Shown one piece after another: positions 52,824-62,440 of a DNA stretch of 64,000 nucleotides. The stretch covers positions 1 to 64,000 of the forward strand of contig CAJYKB010000074.1 of NCBI GenBank assembly GCA_913774925.1. Reading direction: 5' to 3'. The stretch comes from an uncultured Sphingomonas sp. (GTDB taxonomy: Bacteria > Pseudomonadota > Alphaproteobacteria > Sphingomonadales > Sphingomonadaceae). The notes below the pieces were generated by a model. The model was not told the origin of the DNA. It worked only from the letters and a program-made list of their open reading frames with translations, and ran no database searches. Each line of letters begins with the position of its first letter. Position 1 is the stretch's first letter. The position numbers and the translations under genes are program-made.

Positions 52824-53711
52824 TCACTCCCACCGCGCCGGATCGATCGTCGCCTTCAGGAACGTGACGAACGCGGTCACGGCGGGCGGGACCGCGGCGG
52901 CGCGGGGGTGGACGGCCCAGATGGCGAGGTCGTCCGGCCCCTCCCATTCCGGCAACACGCGCACCAGCGCGCCGCTCGCCAGCGCGTCGCCCACGTCCCA
53001 CAGCGAGCGCAGCGCGATGCCGACGCCGGTCAGTGCGAGTTCGCGGACGACCTCGCTGGAGTTGGTGCGGACATGGCTGGTGCCGTCGACCGCGCGTCGT
53101 CGCGCGCCGGGGCCGACGAGGCGCCACGGCCATTGCCCCTCCGCCGCGAGCAGGCGGTGGGTCGACAGCGCCGTGGGGGTGACGGGCGTCCCCGCCTGCG
53201 CCAGATAGGCGGGGCTGGCGCACAGCACGCGGCGGTTGCGCCCCAGCCGGTGCGCGGCGAGGCTGGCGGGGACGTCGGCGGCGATGCGGATCGCGACGTC
53301 GATGCGCTGCGCGATCAGATCGGCATAGGCGTCGGTCAGGTCGAGCTCGACCGCGATGCGCGGGTGCGCCGCAAGGAAGGCATGGAGCTGCGGGGTGACG
53401 TGGAGCCGCCCGAACGAGGTCGGGGCGGACACACGCAGCCGCCCGGCGGGATGCGCGCTGGTGCCCATCACGCGGTGCTCCGCCTCGCGCAGCGATTGCA
53501 GGATGATCGCGATGTCGGCGTGGAACGCCTCGCCCGCGTCCGTCAGCGACAGGCGGCGCGTGGTGCGATGGACGAGGCGTACGCCCAGCCGTGCCTCCAG
53601 CCGCGCCAGCCGTTTCGACACCATCGCGGGCGAGATGGCGAGCGTGCGCGCGGCGGCGCTGAGGCTGCCCGCGTCCACCACTTGCGCGAACAGCGCGTAA
53701 TCCGGGTCCAT
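52824..53711 (-). CDS. LysR family transcriptional regulator
   Basis: ALFAQVVDAGSLSAAARTLAISPAMVSKRLARLEARLGVRLVHRTTRRLSLTDAG. Confidence 0.94.
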   Translation of the reverse strand: MDPDYALFAQVVDAGSLSAAARTLAISPAMVSKRLARLEARLGVRLVHRTTRRLSLTDAGEAFHADIAIILQSLREAEHRVMGTSAHPAGRLRVSAPTSFGRLHVTPQLHAFLAAHPRIAVELDLTDAYADLIAQRIDVAIRIAADVPASLAAHRLGRNRRVLCASPAYLAQAGTPVTPTALSTHRLLAAEGQWPWRLVGPGARRRAVDGTSHVRTNSSEVVRELALTGVGIALRSLWDVGDALASGALVRVLPEWEGPDDLAIWAVHPRAAAVPPAVTAFVTFLKATIDPARWE

Positions 53712-53804
53712 TCGTTCCCCATGGGAAAAACTGTTTGGCGATCTTCGCTGCTACCGAAGCGATGGCAGGGCGTCTAGATTGGTGGGACGGAAGAGGAGAC
53801 GGAC

Positions 53805-55910
53805 GTGGCGGAACGGTACGAGGATCGCGCAGGGCTGAAGGTCGCGGCGGCATTGGCGGCGTTCGTCGAGGAGCGCGCGCTGCCGGGGACGGGCATCGAC
53901 GCGGCGACGTTCTGGCAGGGGGCGGCGGACATCTTCGCGACGTTCGCGCCGGAAAATGCGCGGCTGCTGGCGGTGCGGGACGCGCTGCAGGCGAAGATCG
54001 ACGTCTGGCATGACGATCGTGCGGGCAAGCCGATCGACCAGCGAGACTATCAGGCGTTCCTGCGCGAGATCGGCTATCTGGTCGAGGAACCGGCGCCGTT
54101 CGCGATCGGCTCCGAAAAGGTGGATGCGGAGATCGCGACCTCCGCCGGGCCGCAGCTGGTGGTGCCGATCCTGAACGCACGCTTCCTGCTCAATGCCGCC
54201 AATGCGCGCTGGGGCAGCCTGTACGACGCGCTGTACGGCACCGATGCGCTGCCGGGCGCGGCGGCGGGGAAGGGCTATGACGCGGCGCGCGGGAGCCAGG
54301 TGATCGCCTGGGCGAAGGCGTTCCTCGACCGCAGCGTGCCGCTCGCGGACGGCTCATGGGCGGACTGGCAGGGCGGCGACCCGGTACTCGCGGACCCGGC
54401 GCAACTGGTCGGGCACGCGGGCGACAATGTGCTGCTCCGGCACAACGGGCTGCATATCGAGCTGGTGATCGATCGCAGCCATCCGATCGGGCGCGACGAT
54501 TCTTCGGGGCTGGCCGACGTGGTGCTCGAATCCGCGCTGACGACGATCGCGGACCTGGAGGATTCGGTCGCGGCGGTCGATGCGGCGGACAAGGTGGCGG
54601 CCTATGCCAACTGGCTGGGCCTGATGAAGGGCGACCTGACCGAGACGTTCGAGAAGAACGGTGCTGCGATGACGCGGCGGCTGAACGCGGATCGCGATTA
54701 TGTCGCGCCCGACGGCACCGCGTTCACGCTGCCGGGACGCAGCCTGATGTTCGTGCGCAACGTCGGCCATCTGATGACCACGCCCGCGGTGCGGCTGGCG
54801 GACGGCAGCGAGGCGCCGGAGGGGATTCTCGACGCGATCGTCACCACGCTGATCGCGACGCACGATAAGGGCACGAACAGCCGCGCGGGCTCGATCTATA
54901 TCGTGAAGCCCAAGATGCACGGGCCGGAGGAAGTCGCCTTCACGAACCGGCTGTTCGATGCGGTCGAGGATCTGCTGGGCCTGGCGCGCCACACGATCAA
55001 GGTGGGCGTAATGGACGAGGAGCGGCGCACCTCGGCCAATCTGGCGGCGTGCATCCATGCGGTGAAGGACCGGATCGTCTTCATCAACACCGGCTTCCTG
55101 GATCGCACCGGGGACGAGATGCACACGTCGATGCGCGCCGGCCCCATGATCCGCAAGGGCGAGATGAAGAACGCCGGCTGGATCAAGGCGTATGAGGATC
55201 GCAACGTGCAGATCGGGCTCGCCTGCGGGCTGTCGGGCAAGGCGCAGATCGGCAAGGGGATGTGGGCCGCGCCCGACCGCATGGCCGACATGCTGGAGCA
55301 GAAGCGCGCGCATCCCATGACCGGCGCGAACACCGCCTGGGTGCCGTCACCCACCGCCGCAACGCTGCACGCGACGCATTATCACGACGTCGACGTCTTC
55401 GCGCGACGCGAGGCGCGGCTGGCGGAGGGGGTGACGTCGCTCGACGCCTTGCTCGACGTGCCGGTCGCGATCGGGCGCAACTGGCACGCGGACGAGGTGC
55501 GCGAGGAGCTGGACAATAACGCGCAGGGTATCCTGGGCTATGTCGTGCGCTGGGTCGATCAGGGGGTGGGCTGTTCCAAGGTGCCCGACATCCACGACGT
55601 CGGGCTGATGGAGGACCGCGCGACGCTGCGCATCTCCAGCCAGCATATGGCGAACTGGCTGCGCCACGGCGTCGCCACCGCGGACGAGGCGGATGCGGCG
55701 CTCAAGCGGATGGCGGCGAAGGTGGACGCGCAGAACGCGGGCGACCCGATGTATGAGCCGATGGCGGGGCGTGAGGCGGACAGCCTGGCGTACCAGGCGG
55801 CGCGCGCGCTGGTGTTCGAGGGGGAGGCGCAGCCGAGCGGCTATACCGAGCCGCTGCTCCACCGCTTCCGCGCGGAGAAGAAGGCGGGCTTCCCGTCACC
55901 CCGGGCTTGA
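53805..55910 (+). CDS. glcB: malate synthase G
   Basis: [81 protein letters not shown]. Confidence 0.97.
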   Translation: MAERYEDRAGLKVAAALAAFVEERALPGTGIDAATFWQGAADIFATFAPENARLLAVRDALQAKIDVWHDDRAGKPIDQRDYQAFLREIGYLVEEPAPFAIGSEKVDAEIATSAGPQLVVPILNARFLLNAANARWGSLYDALYGTDALPGAAAGKGYDAARGSQVIAWAKAFLDRSVPLADGSWADWQGGDPVLADPAQLVGHAGDNVLLRHNGLHIELVIDRSHPIGRDDSSGLADVVLESALTTIADLEDSVAAVDAADKVAAYANWLGLMKGDLTETFEKNGAAMTRRLNADRDYVAPDGTAFTLPGRSLMFVRNVGHLMTTPAVRLADGSEAPEGILDAIVTTLIATHDKGTNSRAGSIYIVKPKMHGPEEVAFTNRLFDAVEDLLGLARHTIKVGVMDEERRTSANLAACIHAVKDRIVFINTGFLDRTGDEMHTSMRAGPMIRKGEMKNAGWIKAYEDRNVQIGLACGLSGKAQIGKGMWAAPDRMADMLEQKRAHPMTGANTAWVPSPTAATLHATHYHDVDVFARREARLAEGVTSLDALLDVPVAIGRNWHADEVREELDNNAQGILGYVVRWVDQGVGCSKVPDIHDVGLMEDRATLRISSQHMANWLRHGVATADEADAALKRMAAKVDAQNAGDPMYEPMAGREADSLAYQAARALVFEGEAQPSGYTEPLLHRFRAEKKAGFPSPRA

Positions 55911-55982
55911 CCCGGGGTCCCGCTTCTCCTTCTTCCCGCCGTTTGCAGAAGCGGGACCCCGGCTCAAGGCCGGGGTGACGAA
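55896..55982. repeat. REP-like doublet, family F
   Basis: gtcaccccgggcttgacccggggtcccgcttctcc ... gaagcgggaccccggctcaaggccggggtgacg; overlaps the 3' end of glcB. Confidence 0.8.
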
Positions 55983-56938
55983 GCGGCTTCCCCCAGCCGC
56001 CGCGCGATCACGGCGCAGGCGATCAGCTGGATCTGGTGGAACAGCATCACCGGCAGGATGACCATGCCGACCTGCGCCGCAGGGAACAGCACGCCCGCGA
56101 TCGGCACGCCCGAGGCGAGGCTCTTCTTCGACCCGCAGAACAGCAGCACGATCGCGTCGGCGCGCGGCAGCCGCAGCGCCCTGGCCGCGAACCAGGTCGC
56201 CGCCAGCACGACCGCGAGCAGCACGCCGCAGATCGCGAGCAGGACGCCAAGATCCGCGCCCGAGACGCGGTGCCACAGCCCGTCCGCCACCGCGGCGCCG
56301 AAGGCGGTATAGACGACGAGCAGGATCGAACCGCGGTCGACCGTCGTCACCAGCGACTTGCGCTTCGCGATCCAGCCTGCGGTCCACGGGCGCGACAGGT
56401 GGCCGACGACGAAGGGGGCCAGCAGCTGGAGCACGATCCCCTCCGCCTGCGCGAGCGAGACGTGCGCCTGGCCAGCGCCCTTCATCAGCAGCGTGACGAG
56501 CAGCGGTGTGACGACGATCCCGGCGAGGTTGGAGAAACTGGCGCTGCACACCGCCGCGGCGACGTTGCCGCGCGCGATCGAGGTGAAGGCTATCGACGAC
56601 TGCACGGTGGAGGGCAGCAGCGTCAGGAACAGCACGCCCGCCGCCAGCAGCGGATCGAGCAGCGGAAGCGCGGTGATGCCGAGGCCGAGCAGCGGGAACA
56701 GCACGAAGGTGGTCGCGAAGACGGCGGCGTGGAGGCGCACGTTGCGCAGCCCGTCGACGATCGCCTCGCGCGACAGCTTCGCGCCGTGGAGGAAGAAGAG
56801 CAGCACGATCCCGGCATCCGCCGCCCGGCCGAACCACGTCGCCGCGGCGCCGACCGGCGGCAGGATCGATGCGATCGCGACGGTGGCGAGCAGCATCAGG
56901 ACGAAGGGTTCGAAGACGGCGAGGATCTTGCGCAGCAT
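55964..56938 (-). CDS. bile acid:sodium symporter-like transporter (SBF-like)
   Basis: FEPFVLMLLATVAIASILPPVG; LLPSTVQSSIAFTSIARGNVAAAVCSASFSNLAGI; FCGSKKSLASGVPIAGVLF. Confidence 0.9.
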   Translation of the reverse strand: MLRKILAVFEPFVLMLLATVAIASILPPVGAAATWFGRAADAGIVLLFFLHGAKLSREAIVDGLRNVRLHAAVFATTFVLFPLLGLGITALPLLDPLLAAGVLFLTLLPSTVQSSIAFTSIARGNVAAAVCSASFSNLAGIVVTPLLVTLLMKGAGQAHVSLAQAEGIVLQLLAPFVVGHLSRPWTAGWIAKRKSLVTTVDRGSILLVVYTAFGAAVADGLWHRVSGADLGVLLAICGVLLAVVLAATWFAARALRLPRADAIVLLFCGSKKSLASGVPIAGVLFPAAQVGMVILPVMLFHQIQLIACAVIARRLGEAASSPRP

Positions 56939-56994
56939 GTCAGCGCCTTAGGGGGTGTCGGGCGGCGGGGGTAGGGTGGTCGAATTGCCACCGT

Positions 56995-57102
56995 TCGCCC
57001 TGAGGACAGGCTGAGCTTGTCGAAGCCTCGTCTCGAAGGGGCTGCGCCTATGCTTCGAGACGGCACTTCGACAAGCTCAGTGCCTCCTCAGCACGAACGG
57101 AG
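56995..57102. repeat. REP-like doublet, family C
   Basis: gttcgccctgaggacaggctgagcttgtcgaag ... cttcgacaagctcagtgcctcctcagcacgaacgg. Confidence 0.75.
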
Positions 57103-57112
57103 GTTGAGGAGG

Positions 57113-58303
57113 CTACTCCCCCGCGTCCGACCGTTCCCCCGCGATCCAGGTCGCGGTGACGCGGCGGTCGTCGTTCCAGTGGACGAGGTCCGCCATCAGC
57201 CCGGGGCGGATCGCGCCCCGCACGTCCGCCATGCGCAGGAAGACGGCGGGGTTGCCGCTCGCCAGCCGCGAGGCGGTGACGATCGAGCAGCCCATCAGGT
57301 CCATCGCGTTGCGCACCGCCTGCGCCATGCTGAGCGCGGAGCCCGCCAGCGTGTCGTCGGGGCCGCGGCAGGTGCCGTCGACGACGCGGATGTCCTGCCC
57401 CATCAGTGCGAACCCGCCCGCGCTGCCGCCGACCGGCGGCATCGCATCGGTGACCAGCATCACGCCGTCGCTGCCACGCGCCGCCAGCGCGATGCGGCAG
57501 GTCGCGGGGTGGACATGGACGCCGTCGACGATCAGCCCGAAATGGGTGGCGCGATCCTCCAGCGCGGCGCCGACCATGCCGGGCTCGCGGCTGCCGAGCC
57601 CGGTCATCGCGTTGAACAGATGGGTGAACCCGGCCAGCCCGGCGTGGATCGCGGCGCGGGTGCGCGCGTAATCGGCCAGGCTGTGCGCGGCGGCGACGAT
57701 CACCCCGGCATCGGCGAGCGCGCGAATGCTGGAGTCGTCGGTCAGTTCGGGCGCCAGCGTGACGATGCGCACGCCCGCGGTAGGCGCGGTGAGCCGCGCG
57801 ATGACGCCCGCGTCGATCGCGGTGAAGACCCCCGCATCGTGGATGCCCTTCTTCGCGGGGTTCAGGTGCGGCCCCTCGATATGCAGGCCCAGCACGCCGG
57901 GGACGTGCGCGGCGAGCGCCTCCTCGCCCGCGGCGATCGCGGCACCGACCACCGCGGGGCGGTCGCTGATGAGGGTCGGGAAAATGCCGGTGGTGCCGTA
58001 GCGCCGGTGCGCGGCGGCGATGGCGCGAATGCCGTCGACGGTCGGCGCGTCGTTGAAGAGCACGTCGCCGCCGCCGTTGACTTGCGTGTCGATGAAGCCG
58101 GGCATCAGCCAGCCGCCGCCGAGGTCGACGCGCTCGGTCGCGGCGGGGATCGCGGCATCGGGGACGATGTCGAGGATGCGCGCGCCATGGATCAGCAGCG
58201 TATGGCCGTCCGCGACGCCGTCGGGCAGGACGATGCGCGCGCCGGTGAGCGCCTGCCTGTTCCCCGGCGAAGGCCGGGGTCCAGCTGGGAGCCTTGTCCG
58301 CAT
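57113..58303 (-). CDS. nagA: N-acetylglucosamine-6-phosphate deacetylase; N-terminus altered by a REP insertion
   Basis: GGWLMPGFIDTQVNGGGDVLFND; LGLHIEGPHLNPAKKGIHD; TDAMPPVGG; N-terminal LPAGPRPSPGNRQ is encoded by the repeat. Confidence 0.93.
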   Translation of the reverse strand: MRTRLPAGPRPSPGNRQALTGARIVLPDGVADGHTLLIHGARILDIVPDAAIPAATERVDLGGGWLMPGFIDTQVNGGGDVLFNDAPTVDGIRAIAAAHRRYGTTGIFPTLISDRPAVVGAAIAAGEEALAAHVPGVLGLHIEGPHLNPAKKGIHDAGVFTAIDAGVIARLTAPTAGVRIVTLAPELTDDSSIRALADAGVIVAAAHSLADYARTRAAIHAGLAGFTHLFNAMTGLGSREPGMVGAALEDRATHFGLIVDGVHVHPATCRIALAARGSDGVMLVTDAMPPVGGSAGGFALMGQDIRVVDGTCRGPDDTLAGSALSMAQAVRNAMDLMGCSIVTASRLASGNPAVFLRMADVRGAIRPGLMADLVHWNDDRRVTATWIAGERSDAGE

Positions 58304-58351
58304 TCTACGATGGTCCCCCCAACTGGGCCCCGGCCTTCGCCCGGGAACTCG
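58258..58351. repeat. REP-like doublet, family D, inside the nagA 5' end
   Basis: gttccccggcgaaggccggggtccagctggg ... aactgggccccggccttcgcccgggaac. Confidence 0.85.
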
Positions 58352-58363
58352 GATAATTAGTCA

Positions 58364-59410
58364 TCACAACGTCCTCGTCACTTTGGCGAGGTGCGGGGGC
58401 TGGTCGGGATCGCGGCCGCGCGCGCGAGCGAGTTGCTCGGCGAGGCCGTAGAAGGCCTGCAACCCCGCGATCGCGGCGACGAAGGGGTCGTCGCCCTCCC
58501 CGGCGGCGGGGAGGACCAGCGCCGCGCCGCCGATCGCATCGGCCGGGCCGGTCGCGAGCACCTGCGCACCGCGCGCGGTGAAGTCGGCGACGCGCTCCGC
58601 CACCCCGGCACGTGCGGCGTCGGCGGGGGCGAAGAGCAGCACCGGATCGTCCGCGCCGATCAGCGTCATAGGGCCGTGCGCGACCTCGGCGACGCTGAAC
58701 GCCTCGGCATGAAGGCCGGAGGTTTCCTTGAGCTTCAGCGCCGCCTCGCCCGCGATGGGCAGCGTCGGGCCGCGGCCCAGCACCAGCAGCGAGGCGGCGT
58801 CGCTCAGCAGCGGGATCGCCGCGCCCCAGTCCTGTGCCGCGGCGGCATCGAGCCGGTCGGCGACGGTCGCCAGCGCAGCGCGGAGCGTGGCATCGCCGGT
58901 CCATTCCGCGGTCAGGTGCACCAGCGCCACCAGCGTCGCGAGCAGCGACTTGGTCGCCGCCACGCTGCGTTCCGCGCCGGCGTGGACGGGGATGGCGATG
59001 TCGGCGAGGTCCGCGAGCGGGGAGGCGGCATCGTTGACGATCGCCACTACGCACGCGCCCAGCGCCCGCGCGTCCTGCGCCGCGGCGATCAGGTCGGGGC
59101 TGCGGCCCGATTGCGAGATCGCGATCAGCGGCACGCCCGCGAACTTGGGCGAGGTGGCGTGGTAGAGCGAGCCGATCGACGGCGAGTGGCTGAGGACGGG
59201 CACGCCGCCGCGCGTCTCCAGCAGCACCTTGGCGAAGGCGGCGGCCTGGTCCGAGCTGCCGCGCGCCAGCGTCGCGGCGAACGGCGGGGCGAGCGCGCGC
59301 AACCGCTCGCCCGCCGCGCGCATCAGATCGGCGTTGCGGGTCAGCTGCTCGCGAACGCGTGAGGGTGCCTCCAGCATCTCGGCGCGCATCAGCGTGGTCG
59401 AACCTGTCAT
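58364..59410 (-). CDS. SIS-domain sugar isomerase/deaminase (GlmS-like C-terminal type)
   Basis: LARGSSDQAAAFAKVLLE; AISQSGRSPDLIAA; SVAATKSLLATL; EVAHGPMTLIG. Confidence 0.9.
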   Translation of the reverse strand: MTGSTTLMRAEMLEAPSRVREQLTRNADLMRAAGERLRALAPPFAATLARGSSDQAAAFAKVLLETRGGVPVLSHSPSIGSLYHATSPKFAGVPLIAISQSGRSPDLIAAAQDARALGACVVAIVNDAASPLADLADIAIPVHAGAERSVAATKSLLATLVALVHLTAEWTGDATLRAALATVADRLDAAAAQDWGAAIPLLSDAASLLVLGRGPTLPIAGEAALKLKETSGLHAEAFSVAEVAHGPMTLIGADDPVLLFAPADAARAGVAERVADFTARGAQVLATGPADAIGGAALVLPAAGEGDDPFVAAIAGLQAFYGLAEQLARARGRDPDQPPHLAKVTRTL

Positions 59411-59444
59411 GATCCCGCTCTACCATGCGCGGATGACGGTTCAA

Positions 59445-59516
59445 TGGTATCCGAATGGTGCGGGCATAACCGCGGGTCATCTTTACAGAATGACCGGGTT
59501 CGTGGTCTGATAATGG
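59445..59516. promoter_or_regulatory. candidate operator pair in the divergent SIS-gene/murQ promoter
   Basis: TGGTATCCGAATGG (59445-59458) and TGGTCTGATAATGG (59503-59516), 10/14 identical; a GntR/UTRA regulator gene is two genes downstream. Confidence 0.3.
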
Positions 59517-59520
59517 CATC

Positions 59521-60405
59521 ATGAGTACCGAGACCAACGATCCGCGCTTCGCGCATATCGACCAATGGCCGCTGGCGGACGCGGTGCAGGCGATGTGGGA
59601 GGGGCAGCTGGCCGCGGTCGCCGCGGTCCAGTCGCAGGTGCCCGCGATCGCCGCCGCCGCGGAGGCCGCCGCGGCGCGGCTGGGGCGGAGCGGACGGCTC
59701 GCCTATGCCGGCGCGGGCACGTCGGGGCGGATCGCGGTGCAGGACGGGGTGGAGTTGTACCCCACGTTCAACTGGCCGCAGGAACGGCTCGTCTTCCTGA
59801 TGGCGGGTGGTCTTTCCGCGCTGACCGAGGCGGCGGAAGGCGCGGAGGACGACGGCGATGCGGCGCGGCGCGCGGTGGCGGAGGCCGGGTTGGGCGCGGC
59901 GGACGTGCTGGTCGCGGTGGCGGCGAGCGGGCGGACGCCCTTCACCCGCGCGGCGGTGGCGGCGGCACGCGCAGCGGGTGCGCTGACGATCGCGCTCGCC
60001 AACAATGCCGGCGCGCCGCTGCTGGCGGATGCCGAGCATGCGCTGCTGGTCGACACCGGGACCGAGCTGATCGCGGGATCGACGCGGATGAAGGCGGGAA
60101 CCGCGCAGAAGGCGGTGCTGAACATGCTGTCGACCGCGATCATGCTGCGCCGCGGGCTGGTCCACGACGGGCTGATGGTCAACATGCGCGTGTCGAACGA
60201 CAAGCTGCGCGCGCGGGCGCAGCGGATGGTGGCGGACATCGCGGGCGTCGATGCGGATGCCGCCGCGGCGGCGCTGGCGGCGGGGGGCGAGGAGATTCGC
60301 GCCGGGGTGCTGATCGCGCTGGGCGCGGCGCCGGACGAGGCGGCGAGGCTGGTGGCGGGCCACGATACGCTGCGGCAGGCGATGGCGGCGTTCCGTCATG
60401 CGTGA
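59521..60405 (+). CDS. murQ: N-acetylmuramic acid 6-phosphate etherase
   Basis: GRLAYAGAGTSGRIAVQDGVELYPTFNW; GTELIAGSTRMKAGTAQKAVLNMLST. Confidence 0.96.
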   Translation: MSTETNDPRFAHIDQWPLADAVQAMWEGQLAAVAAVQSQVPAIAAAAEAAAARLGRSGRLAYAGAGTSGRIAVQDGVELYPTFNWPQERLVFLMAGGLSALTEAAEGAEDDGDAARRAVAEAGLGAADVLVAVAASGRTPFTRAAVAAARAAGALTIALANNAGAPLLADAEHALLVDTGTELIAGSTRMKAGTAQKAVLNMLSTAIMLRRGLVHDGLMVNMRVSNDKLRARAQRMVADIAGVDADAAAAALAAGGEEIRAGVLIALGAAPDEAARLVAGHDTLRQAMAAFRHA

Positions 60406-61150
60406 GCTGCTCGCCGCGCGTGAGGCGGATGCGACGCCGCTGTACCTCCAGCTGGCGCGCAACCTGCGCCAGCATCTGGCGAGCGGGGCGATCGATGCGG
60501 GCAGCGCGCTGCCGTCCGAACGCGACCTGAGCGCGATGACGAGCATGTCGCGCGTTACCGTGCGCAAGGCGATCGAGCAGTTGATCGCGGAGGGGGTGCT
60601 GGTCCGCAAGCAGGGATCGGGCACGTTCGTCGCGCGGCGGATCGATGCGGCGGGATCGGTGCTGTCGAGCTTCAGCGACGACGCGCGCGCGCGTGGCGAG
60701 GATCCGGGCACGGTCTGGATCAGCAAGGCGTACGGCGAGCCGACCGAGGAGGAGGCCGCCGCGCTGGGCGTCGCGCCCGGCACGCGCGTCGCGCGGCTGG
60801 GGCGGGTGCGGTTGTCGGGGGGCGAGCCGCTGGCGATCGAACATGCGGTGGTGCCCGCGCAATATCTGCCGCGGCTGGAGGCGATCGACGCGTCGCTCTA
60901 CGCCGCGCTGGCGGCGGCGGGAGTGCGCCCGGCGACGGGAACGCAGCGGCTGCGTGCGTGCCTCGCCACCCCGACCGAGGCGGGGATATTGAGCACGCGC
61001 GCGAATGCGGCGGTGTTGCGGATCGAGCGCGTGACGCTGACCGCGGCGGGCGAGGCGGTGGAGTTCACGCGGTCGGTGTACCGCGGCGACCGGTACGATT
61101 TCGTGTCCGAGCTGAGCGGACTGCCGGGTGGGGGGACGACGGCGGATTAG
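60398..61150 (+). CDS. GntR family regulator with UTRA domain (NagR-like)
   Basis: PLYLQLARNLRQHLASGAIDAGSALPSERDLSAMTSMSRVTVRKAIEQLIAEGVLVRKQGSGTFVARR. Confidence 0.93.
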   Translation: MRELLAAREADATPLYLQLARNLRQHLASGAIDAGSALPSERDLSAMTSMSRVTVRKAIEQLIAEGVLVRKQGSGTFVARRIDAAGSVLSSFSDDARARGEDPGTVWISKAYGEPTEEEAAALGVAPGTRVARLGRVRLSGGEPLAIEHAVVPAQYLPRLEAIDASLYAALAAAGVRPATGTQRLRACLATPTEAGILSTRANAAVLRIERVTLTAAGEAVEFTRSVYRGDRYDFVSELSGLPGGGTTAD

Positions 61151-61184
61151 GGCGGCGCGCAGAGAAACGGCCGAGGCGAGCTAT

Positions 61185-61327
61185 AACCCTGGGCTCCTGC
61201 CTTCGCAGGAGCACGGTGCGATGGCCCCGCCACCGTCATTCCCGCGAAGGCGGGAATCCATAACCGTTGACGTTTCGCCTCTTGCGAGAACCTGCGCGTC
61301 TGGATCCCCGCCTCCGCGGGGATGACG
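61185..61327. repeat. REP cluster: family A single arm plus family B doublet
   Basis: ccctgggctcctgccttcgcaggagcac then ccgtcattcccgcgaaggcgggaatccata ... ctggatccccgcctccgcggggatgacgg. Confidence 0.8.
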
Positions 61328-61341
61328 GTGACCGGGGGGCG

Positions 61342-62337
61342 TCAGGAACGCCTCGCCGTCAGGCCCGCCAGTGCGGCGAGGCCCAGCGTCGCGCCGACCG
61401 CGGTCGCGGTCAGCGCCGGGTGGCGGCCGGCGGTGGCATAGACGCTGGTGCGGCGGCCGGGCTGGACGCCGGAGCGTTCGCGGCCGTCGTCGCCCTGCGG
61501 TGCGGTCAGGTTGTTGCCGGGCGTCTTCGCGCGCGCCGGATCGCGCAGCCACGGGAGGAGCGCGCCGCCGAACCGGTCGAGCAGCGCGGGGAAATGCTGC
61601 GCGGTCAGCACCTGCAGCTTGCCCATGCCACCGACCGTCACGTCGCGCGTCGGCCGCACCGCGGCGTCGACGATGGCGCGCGCGACGAGGTCGGGGTCAT
61701 AGACCGGGGGCGGCAGCAGCGCCTCGCCGTCGAGGTGGTTGGCGGCATGCTGCGCCACCGGCGTGTCGGTGCCCGACGGCTTCACCAAAGTGACCGAGAT
61801 GGGGAGGCGATCCGCCTCGATCTCGATCCGGAGCGAGCCGACATAGCCCTTCACCGCGTGCTTCGTGGCGGCATAGGCGCCCATGCCGGGGCCGGGGATG
61901 TCGGACACGATCGAGCCGAGCGAGATGAGCGCGCCGCCCTCGCGCTGGAGGTTTTCGACCGCGACGAGGCATCCGTGGACGGTGCCGGTGTAGTTGGTGC
62001 GCCATAGCGCCTCGTGCTCGTCCATCGGCGTGTCGACCAGCTTGGCATAAATGGCGACGCCGGCGGCGTTGACCCAGGTATCGATGCGGCCGAACCGCTC
62101 GACCGCCTTCGCCGCTGCGCGCTGCACGTCGCGCAGATCGGTGACGTCGGCGGTCGCGAAGTCCGCGTTGCTGCCGATATCGCGCGCGATGCTCGCGAGG
62201 GCATCGCCGTCGCGCGCCACCAGCATCACCTTCGCGCCTTTCTCTGCCGCCATGCGCGCGGTGGCGAGGCCGATGCCGGAACTGGCGCCGGTGATGAGCA
62301 TGACCTGCTGGTCGAGCGGCTTCAGGTGGGGGCGCAT
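61342..62337 (-). CDS. SDR family oxidoreductase
   Basis: VMLITGASSGIGLATARMAAEKGAKVMLVARD; NAAGVAIYAKLVDT; GAYAATKHAVKGYVGSLRIE. Confidence 0.93.
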   Translation of the reverse strand: MRPHLKPLDQQVMLITGASSGIGLATARMAAEKGAKVMLVARDGDALASIARDIGSNADFATADVTDLRDVQRAAAKAVERFGRIDTWVNAAGVAIYAKLVDTPMDEHEALWRTNYTGTVHGCLVAVENLQREGGALISLGSIVSDIPGPGMGAYAATKHAVKGYVGSLRIEIEADRLPISVTLVKPSGTDTPVAQHAANHLDGEALLPPPVYDPDLVARAIVDAAVRPTRDVTVGGMGKLQVLTAQHFPALLDRFGGALLPWLRDPARAKTPGNNLTAPQGDDGRERSGVQPGRRTSVYATAGRHPALTATAVGATLGLAALAGLTARRS

Positions 62338-62440
62338 CCGGGTTCCTTTCGCTGTAAGCCGTTGAGAACACGCGGGCGGGCGCGATGTTGCGTGACGACG
62401 ATCGCGGGGGCTATCCTGGCGCGAACGACGGGGGATCGAG

